Origin: Azolla caroliniana
Taxonomy: Eukaryota > Polypodiophyta
Assembly: GCA_043228905.1 (NCBI GenBank)
Contig: JBHGNT010000012.1
Location: forward strand, 6,386,001-6,450,000
Direction: 5' to 3'
DNA length: 64,000 nt
Below are positions 10,995 through 23,500 of this stretch, one piece after another; the first letter of the stretch is position 1, and every line of letters begins with the position of its first letter. A program made the position numbers and the translations under genes. The notes under the pieces are model-generated. The model was not told the DNA's origin, did no database searches, and was given only the letters and a program-made list of their open reading frames with translations.

Positions 10995-11753
10995 TGTCGT
11001 GAAGAGTTTGTCACTACGTGCGGATCGTGAGGCGGAACCGCCGGGGTTCTAGACCGGAAGGATTCGAAGTTTGTACTAGCTTTAGCGAGAAAGTATTTAA
11101 GGTAGATTGAAAGAGAGAGATTGAGATTGAGAGAGAGATTAAGATTGAACCCTTGACTTTAGATTTGAGGGACAAGATATATCATCAATTGGATAACTCG
11201 AATCTTTGATTAAAAGTTTCTTTTTTACTTACATCACTTGCCCCCTTACACAAGCCCAACTATAGGCTTTTATAGGTCTCTCCATGCAAAAACCATGGGC
11301 TAAAACCACGAGCTAAAACCATGGGCTAAAACCACAGGCTAACCATGGTTTTGTGCCCATGGTTTTTATATGTTGGCTTCCTACAAAATACTGAATATGA
11401 AAAGAAAATATATGTCAAATTCCAAATCACTCAGTAGTGGCTTTAGTGGTAAGTTAATTTGTCTCCTATCTTGGAGGTGCAAGGTTCAAGCCTTGATTCC
11501 AATGCGCCTATGTATGCACTTAATTGTTACTAGGCTTTAGTCTTATTTTTTATATTTACAATTAAGCGCACATCACACGTGCACATGTTTAACTTTACAT
11601 CTAGCTTTTCTTTTACGATTCTCATTTCAATCCTATTTACAACATGCTAGCATATGCATGTGGCCTTCACCCCTTTCAAACGTGCACATTGCACCTTCTC
11701 GATTTCGTTCATTGCACACAATTTTCACACCGTTGCCGAAAATCTTGACGACA
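10995..11753 (-). repeat. 5' LTR of the gag-only element (759 bp)
   Basis: Partner of 7865-8624. Differences are mainly C/T and G/A transitions with a few short indels. It carries the same CTATAAAAG box on the minus strand near 11265-11275, which would start the element's transcript. Confidence 0.9.
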
Positions 11754-12400
11754 ACGCTTGTTACACGTCACTACAAATATATTGTATCATCATATGATGA
11801 CATCATTATCTTGGCTATCTCCTAAAGCAGCGAAGTTGTGGAATGTATGTAAGTCAGATGCAAGGTGGTGGAAAATATTACAACGTAGTTGGCATTCCCA
11901 TCTACCATTTCGTGCAAAGGTATTCATATGGAGAGTCATGATTGGTGGGCTCCCATTAAGTTCGGCCTTAAAGAGACGAGACGAGGACTAGGGTCCGGCA
12001 CTTGTTTGTTTTGCATTGTTCCATTGGAGGATAATACACATAGGTTCATTAAATGTCCTATAGCGTGTACCATTTGGCAAGTTTTAACCTGTTGTTGTTT
12101 GAGACCTCAACAATGGGTTTTTTCTCAATATGTTCAAAATGGATCAAATGATGAGATATAGGTATTGTTCCAATTTTTACATTATTGGGTTCTACAACAT
12201 AATTGGAATATGCATAATGCTTTCATGTTTGATAATAGACATGGGGTGAAAGCCTATATAAAGAAGCTTAAAGGTATTCTCATGTGGAATTTTTGGATGT
12301 TAGAGCATGTGGGGATCATTTCCTCAAATGCATATTCAGGTTTTTTGATAGCATTACAGAACGTCCCTCTCCATACATAGGCATATTGCAAGATGAACTC
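11754..12400 (+). pseudogene. LINE copy 2, 3' part beyond the LTR element
   Basis: Continues the LINE after the ACGC duplication. Frames at 11758-11991, 11889-12161 and 12165-12380 give the zf-RVT domain (F-I-W-R-V-M, L-F-C-I-V ... H-R-F-I-K-C) and the terminal block (W-V-L-Q-H-N-W-N-M). The frames shift at about 11980 and 12160. The sequence fades out near 12400. Confidence 0.8.
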
Positions 12401-12690
12401 ATCATCAATACAATTATGTCTTTGATTTATTTGATTTTTATGTTCGTGCTTTCTAATGTTTAGTAGTTAAGTAATTCCTAAGTTTTGAACTTTCAATTGT
12501 GTTGACATTTGATTTAATCAATATATAATATAGACCATAGTCTTTTTTTGAAATTCCAATCTTTATTTTTTTTCCAACTTATAAATCCAATCCAACTTTG
12601 AGATGATTTACAATACACGTTTGATTCAATCATTCTCGAATGCGAATGCACGTATGTTACGTATTGTTCATTCTATGATTGTAACTAGTT

Positions 12691-12735
<45 letters not shown>

Positions 12736-12751
12736 GGTGAAAAGGCCCAGA

Positions 12752-12825
12752 CGAATGTAGCTCAGTTGGTAAGGTTGCCCAATGGAGAGCAGGTGGTCAT
12801 GGGTTCAACCCCTACATTCCACAGT
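12752..12825 (+). repeat. tRNA-derived SINE-like module
   Basis: TAGCTCAGTTGG is a perfect Pol III A-box and GGTTCAACCCC a perfect B-box, spaced as in tRNA genes. The flanks GAATGTA and TACATTC can pair. The rest does not fold into a proper tRNA, so it is a SINE head or decayed tRNA pseudogene rather than a gene. Confidence 0.6.
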
Positions 12826-12865
12826 GGCGTCTAGTGAAATAGAGATATATATAAAGTATATAATA

Positions 12866-12955
12866 GAGAGGTGAGAAAATTGGGTTTCGAACCCAAGACA
12901 CAATGCTTGTAATGTTATCGACTTACCACTAGGGTAAGCTACTTACAATAATAAT
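12866..12955 (-). repeat. Opposed tRNA-derived SINE-like module
   Basis: On the minus strand an A-box-like TAGTGGTAAG and a B-box-like GGTTCGAAACC lie about 45 bp apart. It points towards the module at 12752, and the pair is bracketed by (CT)n and (GA)n runs, giving a roughly palindromic 300-bp arrangement. Confidence 0.5.
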
Positions 12956-12990
<35 letters not shown>

Positions 12991-13014
12991 CAATCGGCAA
13001 TAGTTTGGTTTGAG

Positions 13015-13390
13015 GTGGTTCAGTTCAAAGGTGTCAAATTCAAACCGTTTAAAAAAATTGAGACTTAAACTGAATGGAACCAAACCAAACCATGAAAACG
13101 TTTAGACCGAAATCATTTAAATCGAAACTATTCAAGAAAATTAATTAATAATCAATTGTCAACTCTAAACCGTTTAAGCCGTTTAAACAATCTAAACCAC
13201 AATTTCAAATCGTTTAAACTAAAAATCATTATGTCGATAAAAGTTCAAACCGAACCGTTTAAACAATTTTAACCATAGTTTCAAACCGTTTAAACAAAAA
13301 ATCATTAAGCAAATAATGGTTCAAACCGAACCGTTTACAAAAACTTGAACTCAAACCGAACAACGTAAACCATTAAATCATTGTTTAAAC
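13015..13390. repeat. Imperfect repeat with palindromic GTTTAAAC cores
   Basis: AACCGTTTAAAC-like blocks recur many times. The clearest pair is about 75 bp apart (13203 and 13278). The composition is typical of decayed, low-complexity plant repeats; no coding signal. Confidence 0.6.
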
Positions 13391-13753
13391 TGTAGGGAGG
13401 GAGGGGGGACATTTGTAACGCAATCAATACGTTTGTTTAGCGGAAATGTAAAGATCGTGTGTTCTCGTACTCTAGATTCAATTTCTTCCATAAGTTCCAA
13501 TGTATTGGCTATGCTATAATACCAATAATATCGAAGTATATTACGATTGAATTGGAAATCCGAAGTATATTATTATGATTTAAATATAAATAATGTTGTA
13601 CTAAAATGTCTCCACAATGAATTCAATCATTTATTTGATGATGCATTGGATCTTATGAAAGTTATAAACAACATATAAAAGTTAAAACAATATGTTAAGG
13701 ATTGTAACATGTTGATCAACAAAGTTAGAACAAAAGAGGATGTTATGCAAATT

Positions 13754-15768
13754 TTAGGTTGATGGTGCTTGGGCCAATTTCAACCATGTTTGCTCTGAGT
13801 CGATGAAGCTAGAGTTCACAAATTTTTGCATTTCTTTATCTTCTGCTTTCTTGACCCAATTTACACGTTTTGAACCATCACTCCCTTCTCCGATGCATCT
13901 ATAGAGAAATGCATTTTAATGAGATTCAACCACTTTATATCCTTAACTATTAATCACAATGTGGAATTGTCATGTTATTTTATTTTGAGAAAGGGAGAAA
14001 CATTACTTGTACTCATAGCACGAAGATGTCTTGTAGTTTTGACTTGTATTATCCCAATTAGCCCACCCTTCAGGTCGGATGCATGCATCCATTTGTGTGT
14101 AGGCATATATCACTCGTGCATATGGTCCCCAAGGACGACCCAAGTACATGTATGGAGTGTTCTTGCTAATGCCAGTAATATTGCACCTACGATAAACATG
14201 CAAATTTTACATCACAATACATCATTCCAAAGATCATCATTAGGTTGGGTTCAAAGGAAAACAACAATGCTCACAAAAGAAGAAGAGAATAAGCATGACA
14301 AAGTTATGTGATAATAAAATGACAATCTTGAAACTCTTGAGTCTTACTTATAGAACACAAAACCCGTTGTTTCAGATTCAGTCCCACGTTTGTGTGCAGT
14401 AACATAACCATTCGATTTGCAATGGATGTGACATTCGTCGAAATATGTGGTCGCATTTCCAAATATGAAGTCGACATCGCCTTCAATGTAACAATCTTTT
14501 ATATAATGCCTTCCATTATGAAAGTAAGTTGTATCCTGCACTCATCCAAAAGCTCCATGTGTCAACTCCAATCTTGTTATGCAAATAGCTACGTACAACA
14601 TTGAAGGATTTATTAAACCTCAATCCTTAGACCTACTAGCTAATTATTATCTCTTGAGGGTGTTTCAGATAACAACACATTGTTAAATGGTATAAAGTGT
14701 TCACAAGCAACAAAGGAAATACATGAGGCTGGGTATAGAGCAAAAGCTCATCCATACTTTGTTGACATACATCAAGCCTAAGGAAACGTGAGAAAAAACT
14801 ATACGGATCATTCTAAAAAGGTTTGAGTAAACGTTGTCAAAGTTATATTGCATAATTATCATTTGAAAGATCTTAGGGACTACATTGAAGAACAACAATA
14901 GCCACTCAACTTAGGGTTAGTGGTGTGAAAATAACGTTTTTCTAAAAGAAAATTCGAAAGTTCGCCAACAGTTTATTCCTTCCTATTGGTTGAGACAAAA
15001 TAATTAGGTGCATTCTAAATTCTAAAAAATACTTATTATTGATTCCAAATTTTTCTTAATGTACCTGCCACCCAAGAAAACGACATTTATAAAAAGCGCA
15101 ACGATCGGCGCTTACCCTAATCGCAACTGCTTGGCCAGACCCCTTTGAATGTAAAAAAACACAAATTATTAGCATTTAAAAACAAATATTTGTACATTAC
15201 TAATGTGATATGAAAATAGACACTAAAAAGGGACTTTACTTGTGGAGCTGAATTTTCGAAAGTGATGTGTTGGGCTATGAAGTCATGTCCTTCAACAATA
15301 AAAGTGCCAGAGCCAAAAGTGCCCTTTCCAATCACCTCAGATCCCTAGTGCATAGAAAAATCAAAGGGGAAACAAATGAAAATGAAAATGAAAATTCACA
15401 AAGAATGCATATGGCAGATGAGTATACACATACACACATGCATACAACACGTGCACACACATGGATCCATGCATGATGTTGCATAGCCATGTCAAGTGGG
15501 TAAAGTAATTGCAATTAGTACTCACAAGATGGTGTTGTATGGCAGTGGCAGTGTTTGACCAAGTGATCACAGTAGTCTCCGCTTTGTCACCAAGGAGGGT
15601 GATGAGATTCTTGGTTTTGGGCACATAAATAGGTTGCTTGTAAATACCAGGACCAACACGAATAATAACTCTTTGCTTGTTGTTGATTGGAATGGAATCG
15701 ATTGCATCTTGAATCTTCTTGAACTTAGTTGAGCCATCAAGGGCTACTTTAATGGTTGCTTGAGACAT
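13754..15768 (-). CDS. PME31: Pectinesterase 31-like (pectin methylesterase), six exons
   Basis: Removes methyl esters from homogalacturonan in the cell wall. Exons, minus strand: 15768-15526, 15344-15240, 15142-15065, 14535-14348, 14186-14007, 13898-13754. All introns are GT-AG, phases match, and the total is 312 residues, close to Arabidopsis PME31 (about 317). The five catalytic-site residues are present: Q120 (G-Q-A-V-A-I), Q142 and D143 (W-Q-D-T), D164 (V-D-F-I-F-G-N), R222 (G-R-P-W-G). The start is the only ATG in frame and gives the short N-terminus usual for this clade, with no pro-region. I see no clear signal peptide, as in the PME31 group. A TATA box lies about 200 bp upstream. The gene looks intact. 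Confidence 0.9.
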
Positions 15769-15963
15769 AATAAAATTAGTGTGTGATTGGTTATTTGTTG
15801 TAGTTTTAACAAGGATAAAAAAAGTCAAGGTACCTACAAAAGCAGAAAAAGATATTCAAAGATGAGGAAAAAATGACAATGACTTATGATGAAAAAAATG
15901 CAAGAGGAAGTCCTTGAAGAAAAAGATGAAGGTTATGTATATTATGGAGGAATTACAACACAA

Positions 15964-15973
15964 CTATTTATAG
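15964..15973 (-). promoter_or_regulatory. TATA box of the pectinesterase gene
   Basis: The minus strand reads CTATAAATAG, about 195 bp before the ATG at 15768. This would give a 5' leader of roughly 165 bases. Confidence 0.55.
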
Positions 15974-17557
15974 CTATCCATGGCCTCTTTCTCACTCGCA
16001 CACATTCACATACTTTACACATTAATTCCTTTGTCATGGTATCCATATGATCTTCTCTCTATCCTTATCCAAACATGAACATGAGATGTTTGCCTTCCTT
16101 CTTTTCCTCCATGTCCTAAGAATGGGTTCACAAATTGTCCAAATTTATTATAACTTCTAGATAAACGTTTTCAAGGTTTTTTTTATCAAGCAATAATGAG
16201 CCTTTGAGCAACTTCAACACTAAACCAAACAAGTTTTACTCAAAAGTAACTTGAAACCCCTTTGTCTATTTTTCATGCCAAAAACTTTCAAATCTAGATA
16301 AACATTTTCGAGGTTTTTTTTATCACGATGAAGAGTCTTTGAGGGAATATTGGTACCTTGAGAAGAGGAAGCAAAGAGAATTCCATTATCCAAGATTGGG
16401 CTCACAAAAATGTCCACATCTTTGAGTGACCAAGAGAAAGTTCTCTTTGAAATATGATAACAATTCTAGAAAGAAAAAAATCCGCTCTTGGAGCATGAAG
16501 AATTGAATCTTATTCCTATCAAGAAAAGTTGTGAAGTATCCCTGAGTTGATCAACCCCCTCTTTAATGAATCGTGTAGTAAAATCTCATTTGCTTTCTAA
16601 TGATATGTGCCATTTTAGCAATTATTTGGTCTATTCATATGCTTTCTAACATGAATTCATGATCAACGTCTCAAGTTATCAAAGCTAAGGTTTTGAACTA
16701 ACAAAAATAATATTAGTACTTATTTGCTCCTCATTAAATAGAGGAAACAATTATTACAGTTTGCAAATGTTTAAAGGGTGGGCAATGGGCAGTACATTCA
16801 ACCTCTTAATATGATCAACAGAAAGTGTAATCCCTACAAGAAATGGTATACAACTAAACAATACATAAGATTGTCTTTCAAGCTATACTTTTAGTCCATT
16901 GCTATCTTCAAAACTGCATTAGTAATGTTACATGTGAATGGACACTTACTAGCTATCACCATTACCCATTGGGTTTTCCCCCATCAATATTGTGTATTTA
17001 TAATGAGAGTTACACCGTTATGATTGATTTATACATTTATGATGAGAGTTACAATACTATGATGTATTTATGAAACCGTTACAGCTATTTAAGAAAACCT
17101 TGAACCTATATTAAAAGTACATGTACCATACAAAAGTACTCAATTATAAGTTAGCCATACTTATCACACTTATTATAAACTTCTAGATAAGCTCCTTTCA
17201 ATCATTGTCTGTTCAATCACACAATAAGATGTGATAATAATCAGACAACTACAATCTATGCATTTAATCCTATAAAAATGTAAAATTTAGAGCAACCATC
17301 AAGGTTACAATCCACTGTCTACTAATCCATTCAGATTAGTTGTCCTAAAATAACAGCATCACCATTTTCATCAGGCTTAGAGGGGTTTATGCAAAGAATC
17401 AAAATATTCCTGTGTTTAGCACTAATCTTGTGTTTCTAGTTTTCGATATGGACAAGATTTATTATACATCATGAGAGAATAGTCACCTTGATATTTCAAA
17501 TTACTGCATCATGAGAGAATAGTCACCTTGATATTTCAAATTACTGCATCATATATT
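15974..17557. other. Intergenic region between the pectinesterase promoter and the chaperonin 3' end
   Basis: AT-rich with no gene seen. A direct repeat containing CTAGATAAAC and a T8 run occurs at about 16156-16190 and 16293-16327. Short variants of a TATGATGAGAGTTACA-like unit occur at 16990-17070. The right end is the probable 3' UTR of the chaperonin gene. Confidence 0.6.
17467..17546. repeat. Perfect 40-bp tandem duplication in the chaperonin 3' UTR
   Basis: Two identical 40-bp units (17467-17506 and 17507-17546) starting CATCATGAGAGAATAG, directly downstream of the stop codon at 17558-17560. Confidence 0.9.
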
Positions 17558-20500
17558 TTAAATGTTCATTCCTGGTAAAGAAGGCACAGATGACTTAGCC
17601 TTTTTCTTAGATTTCTCAGCCACAATAGCCTGAGTAGTTAATACCATGCCAGCCACAGCTGCAGCATTTTGCAATGCACACCTTGTCACCTTTGCAGGGT
17701 CAATGACACCAGATTCAATCAAGTTCTCATATTTATCACACATGGCATTGTATCCTATCTCCCATTCGCTATCTAAAAGCTTCTCAACCACAACGGCACC
17801 TTCCATACCCGCATTCCTAGATATTAAGGAAGCTGGGGCTAGTAAAGCCTGTGTCAAATAGTATTAATACTAAGTTAAAATTCTGTAAAGTTTATTAATG
17901 ATTCATACTAATAGTTAAGGGAATTCTCAATATATCATTATTGTTATCACAAATTTAAAAAGCCATCCAAATTGTGAAAATTCTATTGCAAAAGGATTAA
18001 CTCTAATTACTCTAACAAAAGCACCAATTCCATACCCAAATTGACATTCTCGTATTTATCAATATTTGATTGCTCTAATTACCTACAAACCCTAACACAA
18101 GCATTAATCACCACGCTTGAATGCTGCTGACCACACTCATTCACGATCCAATAGCATTCTTAAGATATTTTGATGCTTTTAACATCAAATTGTCAAGGCT
18201 GCTAACTGACAAGTGATATTGTTACCCTCAAGGCAAAGTTCAGAGCAACATTTGTGAATTAACATTTAAAAAATCAAAGATCAACACATACCTTCTGCAC
18301 TATATCAGCACCTATTTTCTCCTCTGGGTCTTCTATAGTTTCCTTTATTGTTGGAACAATAGATGACAAATGAACAAAGGCAGTTCCACCACCTGGAACA
18401 ATACCTTCCTCAATTGCAGCAAAAGTGGCATTTTTTGCATCTTCTATTCTAAGTTTCCGATCTTCTAGCTCTGTTTCTGTGGCAGCCCCAACCTGTAGCA
18501 GTTTCTCTTTATTAGTAATCAGTTTTACAGGGAGAATTTATCAACCTCTGCTATAATTATGAGAATTTACCAAAATGGCCATCCAAATTTTGAGAATTCC
18601 CAAATAACAATTCCTTTTCACAGAGCTAACTAATATCAAATAAGAAGTGGGCAATAGATGGTTGTTATTTCTTCCAACAATTAATTGATAATCAAATTAG
18701 TGTTAAGTAATAACCCATGCGTGAAATAAAGTTAGTGATAGAAAACAAATTTGTAATTACCACGTTATCCATGAAGGAATAATTGTGAACGAATGGATTT
18801 TAATTTTAATGATTTGGTTATTAATTAGTCTTGGCAAAGTAATAATGATTTGATTGCCGCCAACTTAGACTAATTGGGTTTTACTTTGACTCTGAGAAAA
18901 AGGAATGGTAAATTGGTAATTTTCAAAATTTGGATGGCTTTTTGCTAAACTCTCATATAATGTAATGATGGTATACTATTTGAATTTCCCAAGATATTGT
19001 CAATAGTTAAAAGTAAAAACACCAAAATAGCTCCACCTTTGTAACATTACAAGAAACCCCTTTATCTTTTGACATTAATAAAATTCACTAGAATACCTTT
19101 GAAGTTTATTATTAATAAAGTACCAAAAATACCCATTTAACTCAACTTAGTATTAAATTGGGATATTCTTATAATTTGTAACAATTGACTACTTTTGATA
19201 TTTTTTCCTATATTTAACTAAAATAAACAAATATTAATAACATGACACAACATTCAGGAGTGCAAAGTTACATATTACCTTTATGACAGCCACACCACCA
19301 GAGAGCTTTGCAATCCGCTCTGATAATTTCTCATGATCATATACCGAATCTGTCTCTGCAAGTTCTTTCTTGATTTGAGCAACACGAGCTTGAATCTCAT
19401 CTTTCGTGGCTGCATCAGCAATGATTGTGGTAGAAGTATTTGTAATCTTGATCTTCCGAGCAATTCCCAACTGCTCCACAGATATATCTTCTGGTTTTAA
19501 ACCTAAATCCTTAGCCATAAATTCTGCACCTGTGCAGTAAATCCACCTTAATATACCAATCCATAAACCATCAATGTAGTCTGATTCACAATTAATAGGG
19601 TCTCCCCAAGGTATGCTATTGTGGAAAAGATAGTCATCAATGTCCTAAAGGGAAATGCCCTAATACTACCTACTTCTCCATATTTGTTATACAAGTTACG
19701 CTCATGCAAGATAAATTCACCAAAATGATGCTAGGAGAAATGGAAACCAACTTTGCTAAATATTTTGAGTAAGAAAACCATCTTTTAGACAATCTTACTA
19801 ACAAACATTGAAAAGAAGTTCAATTTGTTTTATACCAGTGACAATGGCAATATCTTGAAGAAGAGCTTTTCGTCTCTCTCCAAATCCAGGTGCTTTGATT
19901 GCTGCTACTTTCAAAACACCCCTCATCTTGTTTACCACCAGAGTTGCAAGTGCTTCACCAGTTACATCCTCAGCAACAATGAGGAGTGGAGAACTAAGTT
20001 GGGTGGATTTCTCCAAGGCAGGTAAAATATCTTTGATAGATGATATCTTCTGATCCGTGACAAGGATTCTTGCATTATCAAACTCCACTATCAGTTTTTC
20101 ATGGTTAGTGACAAATTGAGGAGAGATGTACCCTCTATCAATCTGCAAGCAAAATACAGATCAGCAACAACCCATGAAGCTCAAATGAACCAAATATTAC
20201 TATAGTAGACCATACCTCACCTCCATTCCCTCCTCAACTGTCACAGATGTTTCAAATGATGATGATGATTCAATTGAGAGAACGCCATCTGGCCCGACTT
20301 TCTCAATTGCATCAGCAATCATTGTGCCTATAGCATTGTCATTTCCAGCAGATATAGACGCCACAGCTACACATTAAACAGCATTCAGCACCTCAACTTT
20401 TCCTAAGACACAAAGATACAAATTTGCAAAGAGTTGCAAAGCTTATAATAATATGTCAAGAACCTTTGATGTCATCTCTGCCCTTCAAGGGGCGAGACTT

Positions 20501-23500
20501 TCTTCCTAACTCTTCAACGATAGCAGACACTGTCTTGTCTATTCCCTTCCTCACAGCTACAGGATTTGCACCAGACGTAATATTCAGAAGACCCAGTTTG
20601 ATTAGTTCTCGGGCAAGGACACAAGCAGTTGTAGTGCCATCTCCTGCTGAATCATTAGTCTTGCTAGCTACCTATGTATAGGCAGTATTAATCCAATCCG
20701 TGCACAGCTATATATAGTGTAACTTAATAGAAAATATTCTTTGTTTCTAAGCCACTCCTTATCATCTAGAGCATACAGTTATTCATAGCACTACCTCTCT
20801 GATGAGAGCAGCCCCAGCATTCTCCATCGGGTTTGGTAATTCAATAGCGCGCGCAATGGTCACCCCATCATTAACAACCTTAGGAGATCCAAACTCATCG
20901 AGGACCACATTACGTCCTGAAATTTTTGCATTGTACATAAAATATCTTGTTAAAATCCTAAAATTTAAGGTTTAGCAGACTACATCACAGAGAATGACAA
21001 TTCCTAGGAAACATGAGACACAAAGAAATAACCATCGAGCAAGTCACACAGAATTTGCATTGTTTGACATTTTTTAAATTTACATGGATGACAATCAAGA
21101 GCTCACAGTATCAAATAGAACCAGACAATTTGACAAAGCACACCATTATCAAACAGCAAGAAGAACAGAACACAAATGCAATTCCTAAAAACTTGTCCAC
21201 TTGAACAATATCCTTTAGCACAGGCTTCAAAAATCGAAGTGCAGAAGATCACAACAATAAGCATTAAACACATGCATTTCCTAGCAACTTTAAGTGACCA
21301 TGGAATATGATCAAGTAGCTCAGAGCCCAAAACAGATTCAGTGAATTTCAAAGAAGAAAAAACTTTAAAATAGTACTCATGTTCTCGAACCATTCCCTCC
21401 AAACTAGACCCCTCATTTTTGGCCTATTATGCATAAATACTTTGACCATGTATTCTGGATTTCTTTCATAAGTGACAAAATTGTACAGGCTTACCAATAG
21501 ATCAAACATTACGTTCATAGCTACACTTTGGTCTATCCAGAACTAGCAAAAGGCTACAGCAACCCCAATGTCTTTGGCCTCAAATTATGCATCTTCTTGC
21601 ACATGTCTGAGGCATCAATTCTAGTGTAGACCATGACTTTCAATTCAAACTTTAGGCCTTTCAACTGTTTTATGATGAATAATCATTCACTAGAAGGAAG
21701 AAAATCAATTCTGAGATGATCATGTTCATGATGCAGCTCATCAGCTGGCTGATCATATATTTTAGACAAATTTGCTCACTAGGAAATATAAAACAAGCTT
21801 TCAAAGTTTCATGATCCATTTGCAAAATAAAATCAGCACCCCAGAAGTATTGTTTTCCAGCTGGAAAGGTGTGACTTACAGCCAAAGCCTTGGTCCCATA
21901 AATCTAATAACCCTTAGGCTACCGAGTGTAGGTGGTCACTGGTCTATGCCATCCACTAATCTCCGTAAAATCATCATCCTCGGCATATAGCTCCTTCATT
22001 TAATCATCCCATTGTAGGTGCTTTCAGATGTATTTGCTTATTTGGGAAAATAATGCAAGATGTCATAATCCATTTGCAAAATAAAAGCAGCACCTACGAA
22101 GTATTTTCTTTTCATCTGGAAGAAGCATGAATTATAGCCAATTGCTCATTCTCATAAACCTGGCGAGCCTTACGCTACCAATCGTAAGCAGTGACTGGTC
22201 TATGATTGGTCAGAAAAACTTGTATCTGACCAATAACGCCAACAGTAGCTCAGTGTCTGAAAGCGCAGAACTTTATAACAACAATTTCTTATATCTAAAA
22301 GCAACAAGGTTATATATTAAAGAACGCAAAGAATGAATCATATGCAGTTCCTTAGAACGAACTACATCAACAAGAGTTTAACAAATGCAATTCTGTAAAA
22401 AATGTAGATGATCAACATCAAGAAATTTGCTGCAAGAAACATAAGCACACTAAAATTACAATATTGACATGGGTGACAAAAACCCAGAGACCTCGCCTAT
22501 AGCAATGTTCGCCTTAGCAATTATCACCCGCCAAATTACACTTTTCAAAGCTCACTCTAGCCATTTCTCTGCTGCTTTCTGGGCCGAAATTGATTGAAAT
22601 TGAAGGAAAGGGAAGAGCAAATCCGAGTGTTTTTTTTTTTTTGCAAAACAACAAATAGCTATAAATACAAGGAAAGAAATAAATCTCACGAACACACAGG
22701 AATGAAACGCTTGCTTTTTTTTGTTTGAGCGGTTTGACTCAGATAGATACATCCTCATGGAAGTAGACAGAAACCTAAGCACCTCTATATAAGTACAAGG
22801 AAAGAAATAAATCTCACGAACACACAGGAATGAAACGCTTGCTTTTTTTTGTTTGAGTGGTTTGACTCAGATAGATACATCCTCATGGAAGTAGACAGAA
22901 ACCTAAGCACCGCTATATAAACACAGTACGAATGGAAACATATGCAGTTCGATTGTGCAGTCTGCGACAATGGAGGACAACAAAAAACTCAACACAAATC
23001 AAGACAGCAAAAACTTTGTGACAATGATATCATATATCAAACAATGCAGATGAAAGCACGTGCAATTCCATGAAACTCTATGTGAGCAGGACAGCAATAA
23101 TAGAAAATTCACAAGAACAGAAAATTTCACACCTGTAGGGGTCTTGAAGGAATAAAAGGATAAGTTCTCACACCTCTAGGACCCAGAGTGACGCCAACTG
23201 CATCAGCGAGTTTGTCAATTCCTGCTTGTAAAGCAGACCTACAGACTTCATCAAATAATATTTCCTTTGCTTCTGCTCTAACAGTAAGACGGGAGATACT
23301 TCTAGCTGAGCCACCTTTGATTCCTACAGTAGTTCTGCTTCGTAGTGGTAGACCTCCAAGAAGAAGATCCATTCTCCTCTGCAAGAATTCAGTTCTCCCC
23401 TACAAAATGTGAACAGATGCAACCAGAAAAGAGAAGGCCAAATAATTAAAAAAACAGTTAATACTGGAGAAAACAAAGGTTCTCCGCAAGATCATTTAAC

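Larger units (their letters stand above)
7865..11753 (-). mobile_element. Nonautonomous LTR retrotransposon with gag only (TR-GAG-like), nested in LINE copy 2
   Basis: A complete 3.9-kb element with two long direct repeats (7865-8624 and 10995-11753), terminal TGTCGTGAAG ... CTTGACGACA and a 4-bp target duplication ACGC (7861-7864 and 11754-11757). Removing it rejoins LINE sequence that aligns to copy 1 near 4080-4095. The coding side is the minus strand: primer site next to the right LTR, gag-like frame behind it, purine tract next to the left LTR. The internal 2.37 kb has no reverse transcriptase, integrase or protease, so the element depends on enzymes from elsewhere. This matches the described plant class of terminal-repeat retrotransposons with a GAG domain. 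The LTRs differ at roughly 30 positions plus small indels by eye (about 4 percent), so the insertion is fairly recent. Confidence 0.9.
4780..12400 (+). mobile_element. LINE copy 2, 5'-truncated and split by an LTR retrotransposon
   Basis: Second copy of the same LINE family, same orientation, starting inside the endonuclease at the bases that match position 485 of copy 1. The endonuclease and start of the reverse transcriptase are open from 4896 to 6305; further RT pieces lie at 6224-6637, 6736-7059 and 7600-7864. Sequence resumes at 11754 after the inserted LTR element and runs through the zf-RVT tail (about 11930-12060) to near 12400. The metal-site motif is M-G-N-F-N instead of M-G-D-F-N, and the Y-x-D-D box reads A-D-H-S, so catalytic residues are lost in both domains. 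There is no ORF1 and no poly(A). Confidence 0.88.
12401..13753. other. Intergenic: AT-rich DNA with SINE-like modules, microsatellites and a GTTTAAAC repeat
   Basis: No gene seen. It holds a (CT)n run at 12692-12732, a (GA)n run at 12957-12988, two opposed tRNA-like modules between them, and an imperfect repeat block at 13015-13390. The end of this stretch is the 3' flank of the pectinesterase gene. Confidence 0.7.

Noticed and set aside
12752-12825. A functional tRNA gene
   Set aside because: A- and B-boxes are good but the anticodon and D arms do not fold and the acceptor pairing is partial.
15769-15828. N-terminal extension of the pectinesterase
   Set aside because: It would need a TTG start; the ATG at 15768 gives the normal length for the clade.
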